A DNA stretch of 64,000 nucleotides from Pseudomonas sp. A-RE-19 (GCF_019956555.1 NZ_JAHBDQ010000002.1:1-64000); one strand, 5' to 3'; counted from the stretch's first letter, positions 10,974 to 23,618 are shown. Numbers and translations: made by a program. Notes: generated by a model not told the origin, from the letters alone.

Positions 10974-13433
10974 ATGAAGCAAAAGCGGACTCTCGGAACG
11001 CCACGGTTGTTGGGGATTGTCTGGCCCTTTATCGCCGTCGTGTTATTTCAGGCGCTTTTGGGAGGCGTCAGTCTGTACGTTCTTTCGGCGGTTCGCGGCT
11101 ACGTTGGCGGTGAAAGCCTGTGGTCCAAGGGCCAGAAGGACGCCATCTATTACCTCAATCTTTACGCCGACAGTCGTGACGAGACGATTTTTCTCAAATA
11201 CCAGAGCGCGATTGCGGTACCTCAGGGTGGCCATGAGTTACGTCTGGCGCTGGATCACCAACCGCCGAATATCGAGGCGGCACGGTTGGCGATCCTCAAA
11301 GGCGGCAACCATCCGGACGACGTCCCCAGCTTGATTTGGCTGTACCTCAATTTCCGGCACTTCAGTTACCTTGAACAAGCCATCGAGCTCTGGACGGTCG
11401 GTGACGCGTACCTGGTGCGACTTGATGATGTCGCGCGGGAGATGCATCAGCGCATTGCCGATAGCCAGGCCAACGATGCCGACATCAAGCGCTGGAAAGA
11501 ACAGATTCTTGCCATTAACGATGGCGTGACGCCTGCTGCCAAAGCATTCAGCGATGCCTTGGGCGAAGGCTCGCGCATGATTCTGCGGCTGTTGCTGATG
11601 ACGAACCTCGCCACCGCGCTGGGTCTGATCGTGTTGGCCCTGTTGCGTACTCACAAGCTGCTCAAGCAGCGCCATGCCTTCGCCGATGCGTTGCAGTTGG
11701 AGAAAGACCGGGCGCAAATCACGCTGCAATCGATTGGCGATGGAGTGATCACCACGAATGTCGAGGGTGCGATCGCTTATATGAATCCGGCCGCCGAGGC
11801 CTTGACTCACTGGAAAGCCGAACAGGCGGCGGGGTTGCCGCTGGCCGCGTTGTTCAATTTGTTGGATGAGGACGCTCAGGCCGACGGGTTTACCTTGATC
11901 GAGCACATTTTGAGCGGCCAACTCGGCGGTGGCAGCGAGCATTCGAAGCTGATCCAGCGTCTGGATGGCAGCACGGTCTCGGTCACGCTGGTCGGCGCGC
12001 CGATCCGCAACGCGGGCAAGGTCAGTGGCACCGTGCTGGTGCTGCATGATATGACCCAGGAGCGGCAGTACATCGCTAATCTGTCGTGGCAGGCAACCCA
12101 TGACGCCTTGACCGGGCTGGCCAACCGCCGCGAGTTTGAATATCGCCTGGAGCAGGCTCTGCATAACTTGACGCGCCAGGTGGGGCGTCACGCCTTGATG
12201 TTCCTCGATCTGGATCAATTCAAACTGGTCAACGACACCTGCGGTCATGCCGCGGGCGACGAATTGTTGCGGCATATCTGTGCGTTGCTGCAATCAGGTT
12301 TGCGTGAAGGCGACACCCTGGCCCGGCTAGGTGGCGATGAGTTCGGCATTTTGCTGGAGAACTGTGCGCCGGAAGCGGCCGAGAAGATTGCCGAAGGCCT
12401 GCGTCAGACCGTGCAGAATTTGCACTTTGTCTGGAAAGGTCGGCCGTTCGTGACCACCGTGAGCATCGGTCTGGTGCATGTGACGCAGAGCCCGGCCACC
12501 CTCGAAGCGTCGCTGCGCGCCGCTGACATGGCCTGTTATATGGCCAAGGAAAAGGGACGCAATCGGGTTCAGGTCTATCACGCCGATGACTCGGAGCTGT
12601 CCCTGCGCTTTGGTGAGATGGCCTGGGTACAGCGCCTGCACATGGCGTTGGAGGAAGATCGCTTCTGCCTGTACGCCCAGGAAATCGCGCCCCTTGGCCG
12701 TACCGAACAGGGCGGCGGGCATATCGAAATCCTGCTGCGCCTGCATGATGAAGCCGGGCGCATGATTCTGCCGGACAGTTTCATTCCGGCCGCCGAGCGT
12801 TATGGTTTGATGACAACGCTCGATCGCTGGGTTGTGGAGAACGTTTTCAAGGTCATTGCCCAATGCATCGCGCAAGAGCGCAAAGAGCCGCTGGCCATGT
12901 GTGCGATAAATCTGTCAGGTATTACTATCGGAGATGACGCGTTTCTGGACTTCCTTCGTGAACAGTTTGTTGCATATTCAATTCCACCTGAAATGATTTG
13001 TTTTGAAATTACGGAAACCAGTGCCATTTCCAATTTGGGAAGTGCAATTAGATTTATCAATGAACTCAAAGGCTTAGGTTGTCATTTTTCGCTGGACGAC
13101 TTTTGTGCCGGGATGTCTTCGTTCGCTTACTTGAAACATTTACCTGTAGACTTCTTGAAGATCGACGGGAGTTTCGTAAAGGATATGCTGGACGACCCGA
13201 TTAACCGCGCCATGGTCGAAGTGATCAATCACATCGGTCATGTCATGGGTAAGCGCACGATTGCCGAGTTCGTTGAAACACCTCAGATCGAGCAGGCATT
13301 GCTTGAGATCGGGGTAGATTACGCTCAAGGGTATGTGATTGAACGCCCGCATCTGTTTACCAGCGATAGTTTGTTGAGTCGTCCTGCCAGGTCTCAGCCT
13401 TTGTTATTCAAGGCGCCAGGCACGTTCCGTTGA
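10974..13433 (+). CDS. Membrane PAS-GGDEF-EAL cyclic-di-GMP protein
   Basis: An 819-residue dual-domain c-di-GMP enzyme. Two membrane helices (about residues 13-38 and 201-224) enclose a periplasmic sensor domain of ~160 residues. A PAS domain (~245-360) and a GGDEF domain follow; the latter has an intact RLGGDEFGIL motif with an REGD inhibitory site five residues upstream. The EAL domain (~560-810) keeps E in EILLR, N in AINLSG, EITET, LDDFCAGMSSF, LKIDGSFV and QGY, so phosphodiesterase activity is plausible; EIL replaces the EAL triplet. Both activities could be present. The ATG at 10974 follows AAGGGACCTC. It is divergent from the toxin gene. Confidence 0.9.
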   Translation: MKQKRTLGTPRLLGIVWPFIAVVLFQALLGGVSLYVLSAVRGYVGGESLWSKGQKDAIYYLNLYADSRDETIFLKYQSAIAVPQGGHELRLALDHQPPNIEAARLAILKGGNHPDDVPSLIWLYLNFRHFSYLEQAIELWTVGDAYLVRLDDVAREMHQRIADSQANDADIKRWKEQILAINDGVTPAAKAFSDALGEGSRMILRLLLMTNLATALGLIVLALLRTHKLLKQRHAFADALQLEKDRAQITLQSIGDGVITTNVEGAIAYMNPAAEALTHWKAEQAAGLPLAALFNLLDEDAQADGFTLIEHILSGQLGGGSEHSKLIQRLDGSTVSVTLVGAPIRNAGKVSGTVLVLHDMTQERQYIANLSWQATHDALTGLANRREFEYRLEQALHNLTRQVGRHALMFLDLDQFKLVNDTCGHAAGDELLRHICALLQSGLREGDTLARLGGDEFGILLENCAPEAAEKIAEGLRQTVQNLHFVWKGRPFVTTVSIGLVHVTQSPATLEASLRAADMACYMAKEKGRNRVQVYHADDSELSLRFGEMAWVQRLHMALEEDRFCLYAQEIAPLGRTEQGGGHIEILLRLHDEAGRMILPDSFIPAAERYGLMTTLDRWVVENVFKVIAQCIAQERKEPLAMCAINLSGITIGDDAFLDFLREQFVAYSIPPEMICFEITETSAISNLGSAIRFINELKGLGCHFSLDDFCAGMSSFAYLKHLPVDFLKIDGSFVKDMLDDPINRAMVEVINHIGHVMGKRTIAEFVETPQIEQALLEIGVDYAQGYVIERPHLFTSDSLLSRPARSQPLLFKAPGTFR

Positions 13434-13477
13434 AATCTCTTGCTGATCTTAAAATCACAATCAAAAGGAGCGCGACA

Positions 13478-14272
13478 GTGATCGACACATTCAACAGAAC
13501 CGGACCACTCATGGAAGCTGCAAGTTATCCCGCCTGGGCTCAGCAACTGATCCAGGATTGCAGCGAGAGCAAGCGCCGGGTAGTCGGACACGAACTGTAT
13601 CAACGCATGCGTGATAACAAACTCAGCGCAAAAACCATGCGCCACTACCTTATTGGTGGCTGGCCGGTGGTCGAGCAGTTCGCGTTATACATGGCACAGA
13701 ATCTGACAAAGACCCGTTTTGCGCGCCACCCTGGCGAAGACATGGCGCGTCGCTGGCTGATGCGCAACATACGCGTCGAATTGAACCATGCCGATTACTG
13801 GGTGCACTGGAGCCGTGCTCACGGCATCAGCCTGGAAGATCTGCAAGCGCAACAGGTTGCCCCCGAACTTCACGCCTTGAGCCATTGGTGCTGGCACACC
13901 AGTTCATCCGACTCGCTGATCGTGGCCATCGCCGCCACCAACTACGCCATCGAAGGTGCGACCGGGGAGTGGTCGGCACTGGTCTGCTCCAGCGGCATCT
14001 ATGCGGCCTCGTTTCCCGAGGAAGACCGCAAGCGAGCCATGAAGTGGTTGAAGATGCATGCTCAGTACGACGATGCCCATCCATGGGAAGCACTGGAAAT
14101 CATCTGCAGCCTGGCAGGCATGAACCCGAGCAAATCCCTGCAAGTGGAATTGCGTCAGGCGGTCTGCAAAAGTTACGACTACATGTATCTGTTCCTGGAA
14201 CGTTGCATGCAGTTGGAACAGGCAGTGAAAACTCCGGTAGTCCGTGAGCGGATGGCGTTGGCTGAAAGCTGA
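13478..14272 (+). CDS. TenA/PqqC-like haem-oxygenase-fold protein
   Basis: A 264-residue all-helical protein of the TenA/THI-4, PqqC or iron-containing redox enzyme superfamily. The segment RNIRVELNHADYWVHW and the later NYAIEGATGEWSAL supply the Glu and His residues expected in such a helical core. Its reaction is not known; database labels such as 'TenA family transcriptional regulator' are historical. A GTG at 13478 with AAGGAG seven bases upstream is the clear start, rather than the in-frame TTG at 13430 that overlaps the preceding gene. The 44-bp gap suggests co-transcription with the c-di-GMP gene. Confidence 0.8.
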   Translation: MIDTFNRTGPLMEAASYPAWAQQLIQDCSESKRRVVGHELYQRMRDNKLSAKTMRHYLIGGWPVVEQFALYMAQNLTKTRFARHPGEDMARRWLMRNIRVELNHADYWVHWSRAHGISLEDLQAQQVAPELHALSHWCWHTSSSDSLIVAIAATNYAIEGATGEWSALVCSSGIYAASFPEEDRKRAMKWLKMHAQYDDAHPWEALEIICSLAGMNPSKSLQVELRQAVCKSYDYMYLFLERCMQLEQAVKTPVVRERMALAES

Positions 14273-14293
14273 TTGGAAGGGTCGTAAAACAAC

Positions 14294-14383
14294 TGTGGGA
14301 GCGAGTCTGCTCGCGAAGGCTGCTTAACATTCAACTGAAAGAGTGAATGTTAAAACGCTTTCGCGAGCAGGCTCGCTCCCACA
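14294..14383. repeat. REPIN: paired inverted REP (GTGGGAGCGAG type)
   Basis: TGTGGGAGCGAGTCTGCTCG at the left and its near-exact reverse complement at the right form a 90-bp imperfect palindrome. The inner arms (TTAACATTCA / TGAATGTTAA) also pair, so the whole element can fold into one long hairpin. It lies between convergent genes. The same core occurs at 20556-20632 and 23700-23786. Confidence 0.9.
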
Positions 14384-14407
14384 TTGGTTCCTGGGACTGC
14401 TGATGAC

Positions 14408-15334
14408 TCAACCCGCCATCGCCAACCGGTTACGCCCCTCGCGCTTGGCCACATACAACGCACTGTCAGCCCGTCGCAACAAACTGTCGGCAGACTCGCC
14501 GGGCAGCAGGGTCGAGCAACCCAGGCTGACCGTCAATTCGATCGCCTTGCCGTCGGCCGTATACTCCTGAGCCTGCGCCGCAAAGCGCAGTCGTTCGCCG
14601 ATCATGGCGGCAGCGTCCCGACTGGTGTTGGACAGCAGGATCAGGAATTCTTCGCCACCAAACCGGAACACCATGTCCACGTTGCGCAACTGGTTTTTGA
14701 TCGAGGCTGCAACGGCCTTGAGCACTTCATCGCCGGCACTGTGCCCGTACGTATCGTTGATGTGTTTGAAGTGATCGATGTCCAGCATCAGCAATGACAG
14801 GGGTTGCGAATGTCGCCGCGACATTTCGATTTCCCGTTGCAGCGTCTGATCCATGGCGATGCGGTTGCCAGTGTCGGTCAGCGGATCGCGCAATGCACTT
14901 TGGGTCGCGGCTCGATAGAGCAGGGCATTTCGCATGGGAAAGAGCAGGGTGGACAGCAGTGACTCCAGATTGCCCTGTTCCTCGTCGCTGAAGCGCTGAT
15001 TGCGGCGGAACACCAGTTCACCCAATTGCTCGCCTTCATGACTGAGGCTGTAGCTGATGGAATGATGACCCCGCAGGCCGAACAGCAGGCGCAAGTCACT
15101 GGGCTGATGCTCATAATTCAACGCATCCAGAGGGACAAGACGCTGAATTTCGCGGAAGAAAAGTCCGAGGATGCGTTGCGGCTCAAGACTGGTTTGCAAT
15201 TGCAGGCCCAGCTCCTGGCGCAACAGCGCAAGACTGACGGGCCGCTCCAGAAGGGAAGGCTGCTGACCAAAGCCCAGGCGCTGCAATTTGGCACTGTCGA
15301 AGTCAATTGCGTTGGTCTGGGAAAGTGATTTCAT
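14408..15334 (-). CDS. GGDEF diguanylate cyclase
   Basis: A 308-residue soluble protein that should make c-di-GMP from GTP. The N-terminal ~150 residues resemble a GAF-like sensor (no membrane helix). The C-terminal GGDEF domain includes DPLTDTGNRIAMDQTL, LMLDIDHFKHINDTYGHSAGD and the catalytic FRFGGEEFLILL. An RNVD inhibitory I-site sits exactly five residues before GGEEF, so product inhibition is likely. The ATG at 15334 is the first in-frame start. It is convergent with the TenA-like gene across a REPIN. Confidence 0.92.
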   Translation of the reverse strand: MKSLSQTNAIDFDSAKLQRLGFGQQPSLLERPVSLALLRQELGLQLQTSLEPQRILGLFFREIQRLVPLDALNYEHQPSDLRLLFGLRGHHSISYSLSHEGEQLGELVFRRNQRFSDEEQGNLESLLSTLLFPMRNALLYRAATQSALRDPLTDTGNRIAMDQTLQREIEMSRRHSQPLSLLMLDIDHFKHINDTYGHSAGDEVLKAVAASIKNQLRNVDMVFRFGGEEFLILLSNTSRDAAAMIGERLRFAAQAQEYTADGKAIELTVSLGCSTLLPGESADSLLRRADSALYVAKREGRNRLAMAG

Positions 15335-15707
15335 ATGGCGTGAGCCCCTAAGCAGTAAGGCTGTCTTACAGGCTGGGTGAGAGCGGCTTTGGGCTGCGCG
15401 TCATACTGGTCCATCAGTCCCGTAGGACATTTGGCACGAGTTTAGTCCGCTTTGCCGAAGATTAGTAACCTCCCGGCTCAAGCGTTGCCCCGTCTGCTTT
15501 CACACGGCGTGTCTGAACAAAATTAGAGCGAAAGTCATGCCATTCGGTTCATTCGCATAAAAAGCGTTAAAAATCAAAAAGCTGGAACGTCGTACGAGGG
15601 AGGTCGCGGCGAGTGATGACATTTATTTGACTTGAAACAGGGCGGTTACTAGCGCGTTTCAGTGCCGCGGCGGGAAGCCGTCGCGGCAGAAAAGCGACGC
15701 ACGGGCG
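15335..15707. other. Intergenic region with no gene seen
   Basis: This 373-bp stretch contains the promoter side of the diguanylate cyclase and the 3' flank of yciK. A GCCGCG / CGCGGC inverted repeat at 15664-15687 lies just past the yciK stop but lacks a U-tract, so it is only a weak terminator candidate. No convincing small ORF or RNA was seen. Confidence 0.5.
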
Positions 15708-16448
15708 TTACTGGGCGTTGAACGCCTGGCCATTGATGCCGGTACTGTCGGGACCCATCAGGTAAAGGTAGACCGGCATGATCTCCTCGGGAGTCGGGTT
15801 GTTCAGCGGATTTTCACCCGGGTAGGCCTGAGCGCGCATGCTGGTGCGGGTAGCGCCGGGGTTGATGCTGTTGGAACGCACCGGCGCCACTGTGTCCACT
15901 TCGTCGGCCAGGGTCTGCATCAGGCCTTCGGTCGCGAATTTCGACACGCCGTAAGCGCCCCAATACGCTCGACCCTTGCGGCCGACGCTGCTGGAGGTGA
16001 ACACGACCGAGGCGTCCTGAGACAGCTTGAGCAGCGGCAGCAGGGTGCTGGTGAGCATGAACATGGCGTTGACGTTGACGTGCATGACTCGCATGAAGTT
16101 CTCGCCAGACAACTGCTCGATCGGTGTACGCGGCCCGATGATCGATGCGTTGTGCAGCAAGCCGTCGAGGTGGCCGAACTCGGTTTCGATCATCGCTGCA
16201 AGCTCATCGTATTGATGGGGCAGGGCGGTTTCCAGGTTGAAGGGGATCACGACCGGTTGTGGATGCCCGGCTGCTTCGATTTCGTCGTAGACCTGAGTCA
16301 GATTGGCTTCGGTCTTGCCCAGCAACAGCACGGTGGCACCGTGAGCGGCGTAGGTTTTCGCGGCGGCAGCACCGATGCCACGGCCAGCGCCGGTGACCAG
16401 GATGACCCGGTCTTTGAGCAATTCAGGGCGGGCGGAATAATCAAACAT
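15708..16448 (-). CDS. yciK: YciK-family short-chain dehydrogenase
   Basis: A 246-residue SDR oxidoreductase. The Rossmann glycine motif is VTGAGRGIG, the NAG-like motif is HNAS, and the catalytic Ser and YxxxK are in VVFTSSSVGRKG and YGVSK. The physiological substrate of YciK is not established. The gene is last in the minus-strand run mtaD-ubiG-mupP-yciK, the order known in other pseudomonads, but a REPIN at 16506-16570 separates it from mupP. The ATG at 16448 follows a weak AGGTT-type ribosome binding site. Confidence 0.88.
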   Translation of the reverse strand: MFDYSARPELLKDRVILVTGAGRGIGAAAAKTYAAHGATVLLLGKTEANLTQVYDEIEAAGHPQPVVIPFNLETALPHQYDELAAMIETEFGHLDGLLHNASIIGPRTPIEQLSGENFMRVMHVNVNAMFMLTSTLLPLLKLSQDASVVFTSSSVGRKGRAYWGAYGVSKFATEGLMQTLADEVDTVAPVRSNSINPGATRTSMRAQAYPGENPLNNPTPEEIMPVYLYLMGPDSTGINGQAFNAQ

Positions 16449-16505
16449 AAAAAAACCTCAATATAATCCGTTAACAGGGCCGAAAAAGATCGTCCGAACG
16501 CGGCC

Positions 16506-16570
16506 CGAGCCTTCGGCAGCTCCTACGCCGATCGCGGTCTCCTGTAGGAGCTGCCGCAGGCTGCGATCTT
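16506..16570. repeat. REPIN-like palindrome (GATCGCAGCC type)
   Basis: GAGCCTTCGGCAGCTCCTAC and TGTAGGAGCTGCCGCAGGCT form an imperfect inverted repeat of the same family as 2592-2649, ending in GCTGCGATC. It lies between mupP and yciK and may uncouple them. Confidence 0.8.
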
Positions 16571-16580
16571 TTGATCTGAA

Positions 16581-17252
16581 TCAGCAACTGCACAAAGCGT
16601 TATCCAACACCTCAAGCAGCGCCAGCGGATGATCGATCACCACGTCCGCGCCCCAGTGTTTCGGGTTGTCATCCGGGTGAATGTAGCCATAGGTTACTGC
16701 GCAGGTTTTGGTGCCGGCATCGCGGCCGGACTCGATGTCCCGCAGATCATCGCCGACAAACAGCACGCTGGCCGGGTCCAGGTCGAGCATCTTGCACGCC
16801 AGGATCAACGGCTCCGGGTCCGGTTTGCTGTTCTTCACGTGATCGGGGCAAATCAGCACTTTCGAACGTTCGGCCAGACCCAGCTGCTGCATGATCGGCT
16901 CGGCGAAACGCACCGGTTTGTTGGTGACCACGCCCCAGATCAGGTTGGCCTTTTCGATTTTTTCCAACACCTCGGCCATGCCGTCGAACAGATGGCTGTG
17001 AACCGCGCAACCCTTGAGGTAGCGCTCGAGGAACTCCTGACGCAGTTCCTCGAACCCGGGTGATTCCGGGTCCATGGAAAAGTTCGCGGCGACCATCGCC
17101 TTGGCGCCGCCGGAAATTTCGTCGCGAATGTGTTGAGTGTTGATCCGCGGCAAACCACGATCAGCGCGCATCGCCTGGCAGATGGCAATGAAGTCCGGCG
17201 CGGTGTCGAGCAGGGTGCCGTCCATGTCGAAAAGGACTGCTCTGATACGCAT
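16581..17252 (-). CDS. mupP: N-acetylmuramic acid 6-phosphate phosphatase (MupP)
   Basis: A 223-residue HAD-superfamily phosphatase. Motif I is FDMDGTLLD at residues 8-16, motif II is the T of GVVTNKP, and the motif III/IV Lys and acids are in [10 protein letters not shown] and [12 protein letters not shown]. In pseudomonads the enzyme at this position dephosphorylates MurNAc-6-phosphate in the AmgK/MurU peptidoglycan recycling route; older databases call it phosphoglycolate phosphatase. Assignment to MupP rather than Gph relies on gene order (ubiG-mupP-yciK). It begins 4 bp after ubiG. Confidence 0.88.
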   Translation of the reverse strand: MRIRAVLFDMDGTLLDTAPDFIAICQAMRADRGLPRINTQHIRDEISGGAKAMVAANFSMDPESPGFEELRQEFLERYLKGCAVHSHLFDGMAEVLEKIEKANLIWGVVTNKPVRFAEPIMQQLGLAERSKVLICPDHVKNSKPDPEPLILACKMLDLDPASVLFVGDDLRDIESGRDAGTKTCAVTYGYIHPDDNPKHWGADVVIDHPLALLEVLDNALCSC

Positions 17253-17256
17253 CGGC

Positions 17257-17955
17257 TTACTCCTCGCGCAGGGTCTGGATCATGTAGTTGACGTCGACAT
17301 CGGCCGCCAGTTTGTAGTGCTTGGTCAGCGGATTGTAGGTCAGGCCGATGATGTCCTTGACGGTCAGGCCGGCCATGCGGCTCCAGGCACCGAGCTCGGA
17401 AGGGCGGATGAACTTCTTGAAGTCGTGGGTGCCGCGCGGCAGCAGCTTCATGATGTATTCGGCGCCGATGATGGCGAACAAGTACGCCTTCGGGTTGCGG
17501 TTGATGGTGGAGAAGAACACCTGGCCGCCAGGCTTGACCATGCGGAAGCAGGCGCGGATCACCGAAGAGGGATCCGGCACGTGCTCGAGCATTTCCAGGC
17601 AGGTGACCACGTCGAACTGCTCAGGCATTTCTTCGGCCAGGGCTTCGGCGGTGATCTGCCGGTACTCGACGTTTACGCCCGATTCCAGCTGATGCAGCTG
17701 CGCGACCGCCAGCGGCGCTTCGCCCATGTCGATACCCATGACGGTGGCGCCACGTTGGGCCATGGCTTCGCTCAGAATGCCGCCACCGCAACCGATGTCG
17801 AGGACTTTCTTGCCGGCCAGGCTGGCTCGTTCGTCAATCCAGTTGACCCGTAGCGGGTTGATATCGTGCAGCGGCTTGAACTCGCTTTCGCGGTCCCACC
17901 AGCGATGGGCCAGGGCTTCGAATTTGGCGATTTCGGCGTAGTCGACGTTGCTCAT
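17257..17955 (-). CDS. ubiG: Ubiquinone biosynthesis O-methyltransferase UbiG
   Basis: A 232-residue SAM-dependent methyltransferase acting in both O-methylation steps of ubiquinone synthesis. The sequence has the hallmark N terminus ([10 protein letters not shown]), motif [15 protein letters not shown], and [13 protein letters not shown]. An ATG at 17955 with AGAGGA upstream is chosen; a longer in-frame reading to 18066 overlaps mtaD and adds residues foreign to the family. It lies between mtaD and mupP in a minus-strand operon. Confidence 0.95.
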   Translation of the reverse strand: MSNVDYAEIAKFEALAHRWWDRESEFKPLHDINPLRVNWIDERASLAGKKVLDIGCGGGILSEAMAQRGATVMGIDMGEAPLAVAQLHQLESGVNVEYRQITAEALAEEMPEQFDVVTCLEMLEHVPDPSSVIRACFRMVKPGGQVFFSTINRNPKAYLFAIIGAEYIMKLLPRGTHDFKKFIRPSELGAWSRMAGLTVKDIIGLTYNPLTKHYKLAADVDVNYMIQTLREE

Positions 17956-18011
17956 GGTTAAGTCCTCTAAAACTTGAAAAATCCTGTTGCCCCGGTTTCG
18001 ATCCGGGGGAC

Positions 18012-19346
18012 TTACGATTCGGTATGGCCGCTGATGCGCCGACCCCAGGCCTTGGCGGTGGCGCACAACTGCGCTTCATCCAGGCGAGTCAGACGGCGGT
18101 CGTCGAGCAGTTGTTTGCCGGCGACCCAAAGGTGTTTCACGCAATCGCGGCCGCTGGCGTAGATCAGCTGCGAAACCGGATCGTAGACCGGTTGTTGCGC
18201 CAGGCCCGACAGGTCGAACGCGACGATGTCCGCCGCTTTGCCGACTTCCAGTGAACCCGTTTCAGCTTCGATCCCCAATGCGCGGGCGCCGTTGAGCGTG
18301 GCCATGCGCAGGGCGCGATGGGCGTCCAGCGCGGTGGCAGAGCCGGCAACGGCCTTGGCCAGCAACGCGGCGGTGCGGGTTTCGCCGAGCAGGTCCAGGT
18401 CATTATTGCTGGCCGAGCCATCGGTGCCGACCGCCACGTTGACCCCGGCCTGCCACAAACGCTCGACCGGGCAGAAACCGCTGGCCAGCTTCAGGTTCGA
18501 CTCCGGGCAATGAATCACATTGCTGTTACTTTCTACCAGCAGCGCCAGGTCTTCATCGCTGATCTGGGTCATGTGAACGGCCTGGAGGCGCGGGCCGAGC
18601 AGGCCCAGGCGGCCGAGGCGAGCCAAAGGGCGTTCGCCATACTGCTCGACCGACTGCTGCACTTCGAAAGCGGTTTCATGGACGTGCATGTGAATCGAAG
18701 CGTCCAGCTCTTCGGCGATGACCCGGATTTTTTCCAGGGTTTCGTCGCCCACAGTGTAGGGTGCATGGGGGCCGAAGGTGACTTTGATCCGTTCGTGATG
18801 CTTGAGGTCGCCAAATAATTCGACGCCCTGACGAATGGCTTCATCCGCCGTAGCGGCGCCTGGAATCGGGAAATCGAGGATCGGAATGGCGATCTGGGCG
18901 CGAATACCGCTGTTATGTACGCGTTCGCTGGCGACCTTCGGGAAGAAATACATGTCGGAGAAACAGGTGATGCCGCCTTTGATCTGCTCGGCGATGGCCA
19001 GGTCAGTGCCGTCGCGAACGAACGCCTCGTCGACCCACTTGGCTTCGGCCGGCCAGATGTGCTTTTCCAGCCAGGTCATCAGCGGCAGATCGTCGGCCAG
19101 GCCGCGGAACAGCGTCATTGCCGCATGCCCGTGGGCATTGATCAGGCCGGGGGCGAGCAGCATGTCCGGCAATTCGCGGACTTCGGTTGCGTTAAGCTTC
19201 AAGGCTACCGCGCGTGGGCCGATAAACACGATGCGACCGTCGCGGATGCCCAGGGCGTGCTCTTTAAGGACCACGCCAGCCGGTTCGACGGGTACCAGCC
19301 AGGTCGGCAGCAATAATAGGTCGAGCGCAGCGGTGGGGGTCGGCAT
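18012..19346 (-). CDS. mtaD: 5-methylthioadenosine deaminase (TRZ/ATZ amidohydrolase)
   Basis: A 444-residue metal-dependent amidohydrolase. The first metal site is [12 protein letters not shown] (HxH), followed by [24 protein letters not shown] and the late Asp in [14 protein letters not shown]. The P. aeruginosa orthologue (PA3170) deaminates methylthioadenosine to methylthioinosine, which feeds the methionine salvage pathway. It is divergent from mtnA, the next salvage enzyme, across 107 bp. Specificity between MTA and S-adenosylhomocysteine is inferred from the orthologue and context. Confidence 0.88.
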   Translation of the reverse strand: MPTPTAALDLLLLPTWLVPVEPAGVVLKEHALGIRDGRIVFIGPRAVALKLNATEVRELPDMLLAPGLINAHGHAAMTLFRGLADDLPLMTWLEKHIWPAEAKWVDEAFVRDGTDLAIAEQIKGGITCFSDMYFFPKVASERVHNSGIRAQIAIPILDFPIPGAATADEAIRQGVELFGDLKHHERIKVTFGPHAPYTVGDETLEKIRVIAEELDASIHMHVHETAFEVQQSVEQYGERPLARLGRLGLLGPRLQAVHMTQISDEDLALLVESNSNVIHCPESNLKLASGFCPVERLWQAGVNVAVGTDGSASNNDLDLLGETRTAALLAKAVAGSATALDAHRALRMATLNGARALGIEAETGSLEVGKAADIVAFDLSGLAQQPVYDPVSQLIYASGRDCVKHLWVAGKQLLDDRRLTRLDEAQLCATAKAWGRRISGHTES

Positions 19347-19413
19347 CGAGAGTCGGTTCCAGCTTTTGTAAAGGATGGCGAAGTATACCCGAGCGTCTTC
19401 GCGGGGGGATCGC

Positions 19414-19419
19414 TATAAT
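19414..19419 (+). promoter_or_regulatory. Candidate sigma-70 -10 element for mtnA
   Basis: A perfect TATAAT hexamer lies 34 bp before the mtnA ATG, in the mtaD-mtnA divergent gap. No good -35 hexamer is seen 17 bp upstream, so the call rests on the -10 match and position. Confidence 0.45.
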
Positions 19420-19453
19420 CGGCGGCTTTTGTTCATGAGTGCGGGGTAAGTGG

Positions 19454-20530
19454 ATGCGCGATCGACTGTTGGCTGCGGAGAAGGTGAAGGCCATCGATTG
19501 GCGAGATGGCGCCCTGTACCTGCTGGATCAGCGTATTTTGCCATTCGAGGAAACCTGGATCGCCTACACCAGCGCCGCGGGTGTGGCCGAGGCCATTCGC
19601 TCAATGGTGGTGCGCGGCGCGCCGGCCATTGGCATCAGTGCGGCGTATGCCATGGTGCTGTCAGCCCGCGTCCGAATGGCCGAGGGCGGTGATTGGCAGG
19701 CAGCATGGGAAGAGGATTACGCGTTGCTGGCTGATTCCCGTCCAACAGCGGTCAATCTGTTCTGGGCCTTGAATCGCATGCGTGACCGCCTGGACCGCCT
19801 CAAGGAAGACGCAGACCCTCTGGCGGCGCTGGAAGCCGAAGCCATCGCCATTCATGAAAGTGATCGCGAAGCCAACCTGACCATGGCCCAACTGGGTGTC
19901 GACCTGATCCGCAAGCATCAGGGCAATGCCCAGGCGATCCTCACTCACTGCAACACTGGCGCACTGGCCACCGGTGGTTTCGGCACGGCGCTGGGGGTGA
20001 TTCGCGGCGCTTTCATCGAGGGGATGGTCGAGCGCGTCTACGCCGACGAAACCCGGCCATGGCTGCAAGGCTCACGATTGACGGCATGGGAGTTGGCCAA
20101 TGAAGGCATCCCCGTGACCCTCAATGTCGATTCCGCCGCCGCGCACATCATGAAAACCAAGGGTGTGACCTGGGTGATCGTCGGCGCCGACCGCATCACC
20201 GCCAATGGCGATGTGGCGAACAAGATCGGCACCTATCAACTGGCGGTCAACGCCATGCACCACGGTGTGCGCTTCATGGTGGTGGCGCCGAGCTCGACCA
20301 TCGACATGAACCTGGCCAGTGGCGACGAAATTCCAATCGAAGAGCGCGATGGTCGCGAGTTGCTGGAGGTTGGCGGCAAGCGGCTGGGGGCGGATGTCGA
20401 TGCCTTCAACCCGGTGTTCGACGTGACCCCGGCCGATCTCATCGATGCAATCGTCACCGAAAAGGGCATCGTCGAGCGTCCGGATACGGCGAAAATGGCG
20501 CAGTTGATGTGCCGTAAGCGTCTGCATTAA
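19454..20530 (+). CDS. mtnA: Methylthioribose-1-phosphate isomerase
   Basis: A 358-residue member of the eIF2B-related family, converting 5-methylthioribose-1-phosphate to methylthioribulose-1-phosphate in methionine salvage. Family blocks seen are [34 protein letters not shown] (catalytic Cys), [18 protein letters not shown] and [19 protein letters not shown] (catalytic Asp). The ATG at 19454 with GGGGTAAG upstream gives the normal family length; a GTG at 19439 is less likely. It stands opposite mtaD. Confidence 0.95.
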   Translation: MRDRLLAAEKVKAIDWRDGALYLLDQRILPFEETWIAYTSAAGVAEAIRSMVVRGAPAIGISAAYAMVLSARVRMAEGGDWQAAWEEDYALLADSRPTAVNLFWALNRMRDRLDRLKEDADPLAALEAEAIAIHESDREANLTMAQLGVDLIRKHQGNAQAILTHCNTGALATGGFGTALGVIRGAFIEGMVERVYADETRPWLQGSRLTAWELANEGIPVTLNVDSAAAHIMKTKGVTWVIVGADRITANGDVANKIGTYQLAVNAMHHGVRFMVVAPSSTIDMNLASGDEIPIEERDGRELLEVGGKRLGADVDAFNPVFDVTPADLIDAIVTEKGIVERPDTAKMAQLMCRKRLH

Positions 20531-20555
20531 TGATTTTTGGCGCCTGAGAGATTGC

Positions 20556-20632
20556 CATCGCGAGCAGGCTCGCTCCCACAGGGGATTTGTTAACGATGCA
20601 GATCCAATGTGGGAGCGAGCCTGCTCGCGATG
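20556..20632. repeat. REPIN (GTGGGAGCGAG type)
   Basis: CATCGCGAGCAGGCTCGCTC followed by CCACA, and its exact reverse complement, flank a 27-bp spacer. It is the same element as at 14294 and 23700, here between mtnA and gyrA. Confidence 0.92.
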
Positions 20633-20948
20633 AGGCCCTGACAGCCAACAAATACGCGTCAATCCCCTCTGGAATTTTCCTCTAAGCCCCTCTCGTCCCC
20701 TTTAAGCCTGTCACCGGTCAACTAACTATGCTCCATGCGCATCTGGGGGATAGGTGCGTGGCGGCTCTTGTGATAACATCCGGCGGTTTCCAGGGTAGCC
20801 TGATGTGGCTGCCTTTACTGCGCAGATCCATGGCATAACTCGTTGATTTGTCGTAAGTCGGTGCATGGCACTCAGTCTGCATCGGCGAGCTTCGTTCGTC
20901 CCATATGGATGTGACGAAGTTTCACCAGAAAAAGGAATCAGGCTTCTC
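20633..20948. other. gyrA upstream region
   Basis: Between the REPIN and the gyrA start lie about 316 bp without a gene. It presumably holds the gyrA promoter; I could not single out a convincing -35/-10 pair. A short in-frame extension upstream of gyrA (from 20865) is not expected to be translated. Confidence 0.4.
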
Positions 20949-23618
<2,670 letters not shown>

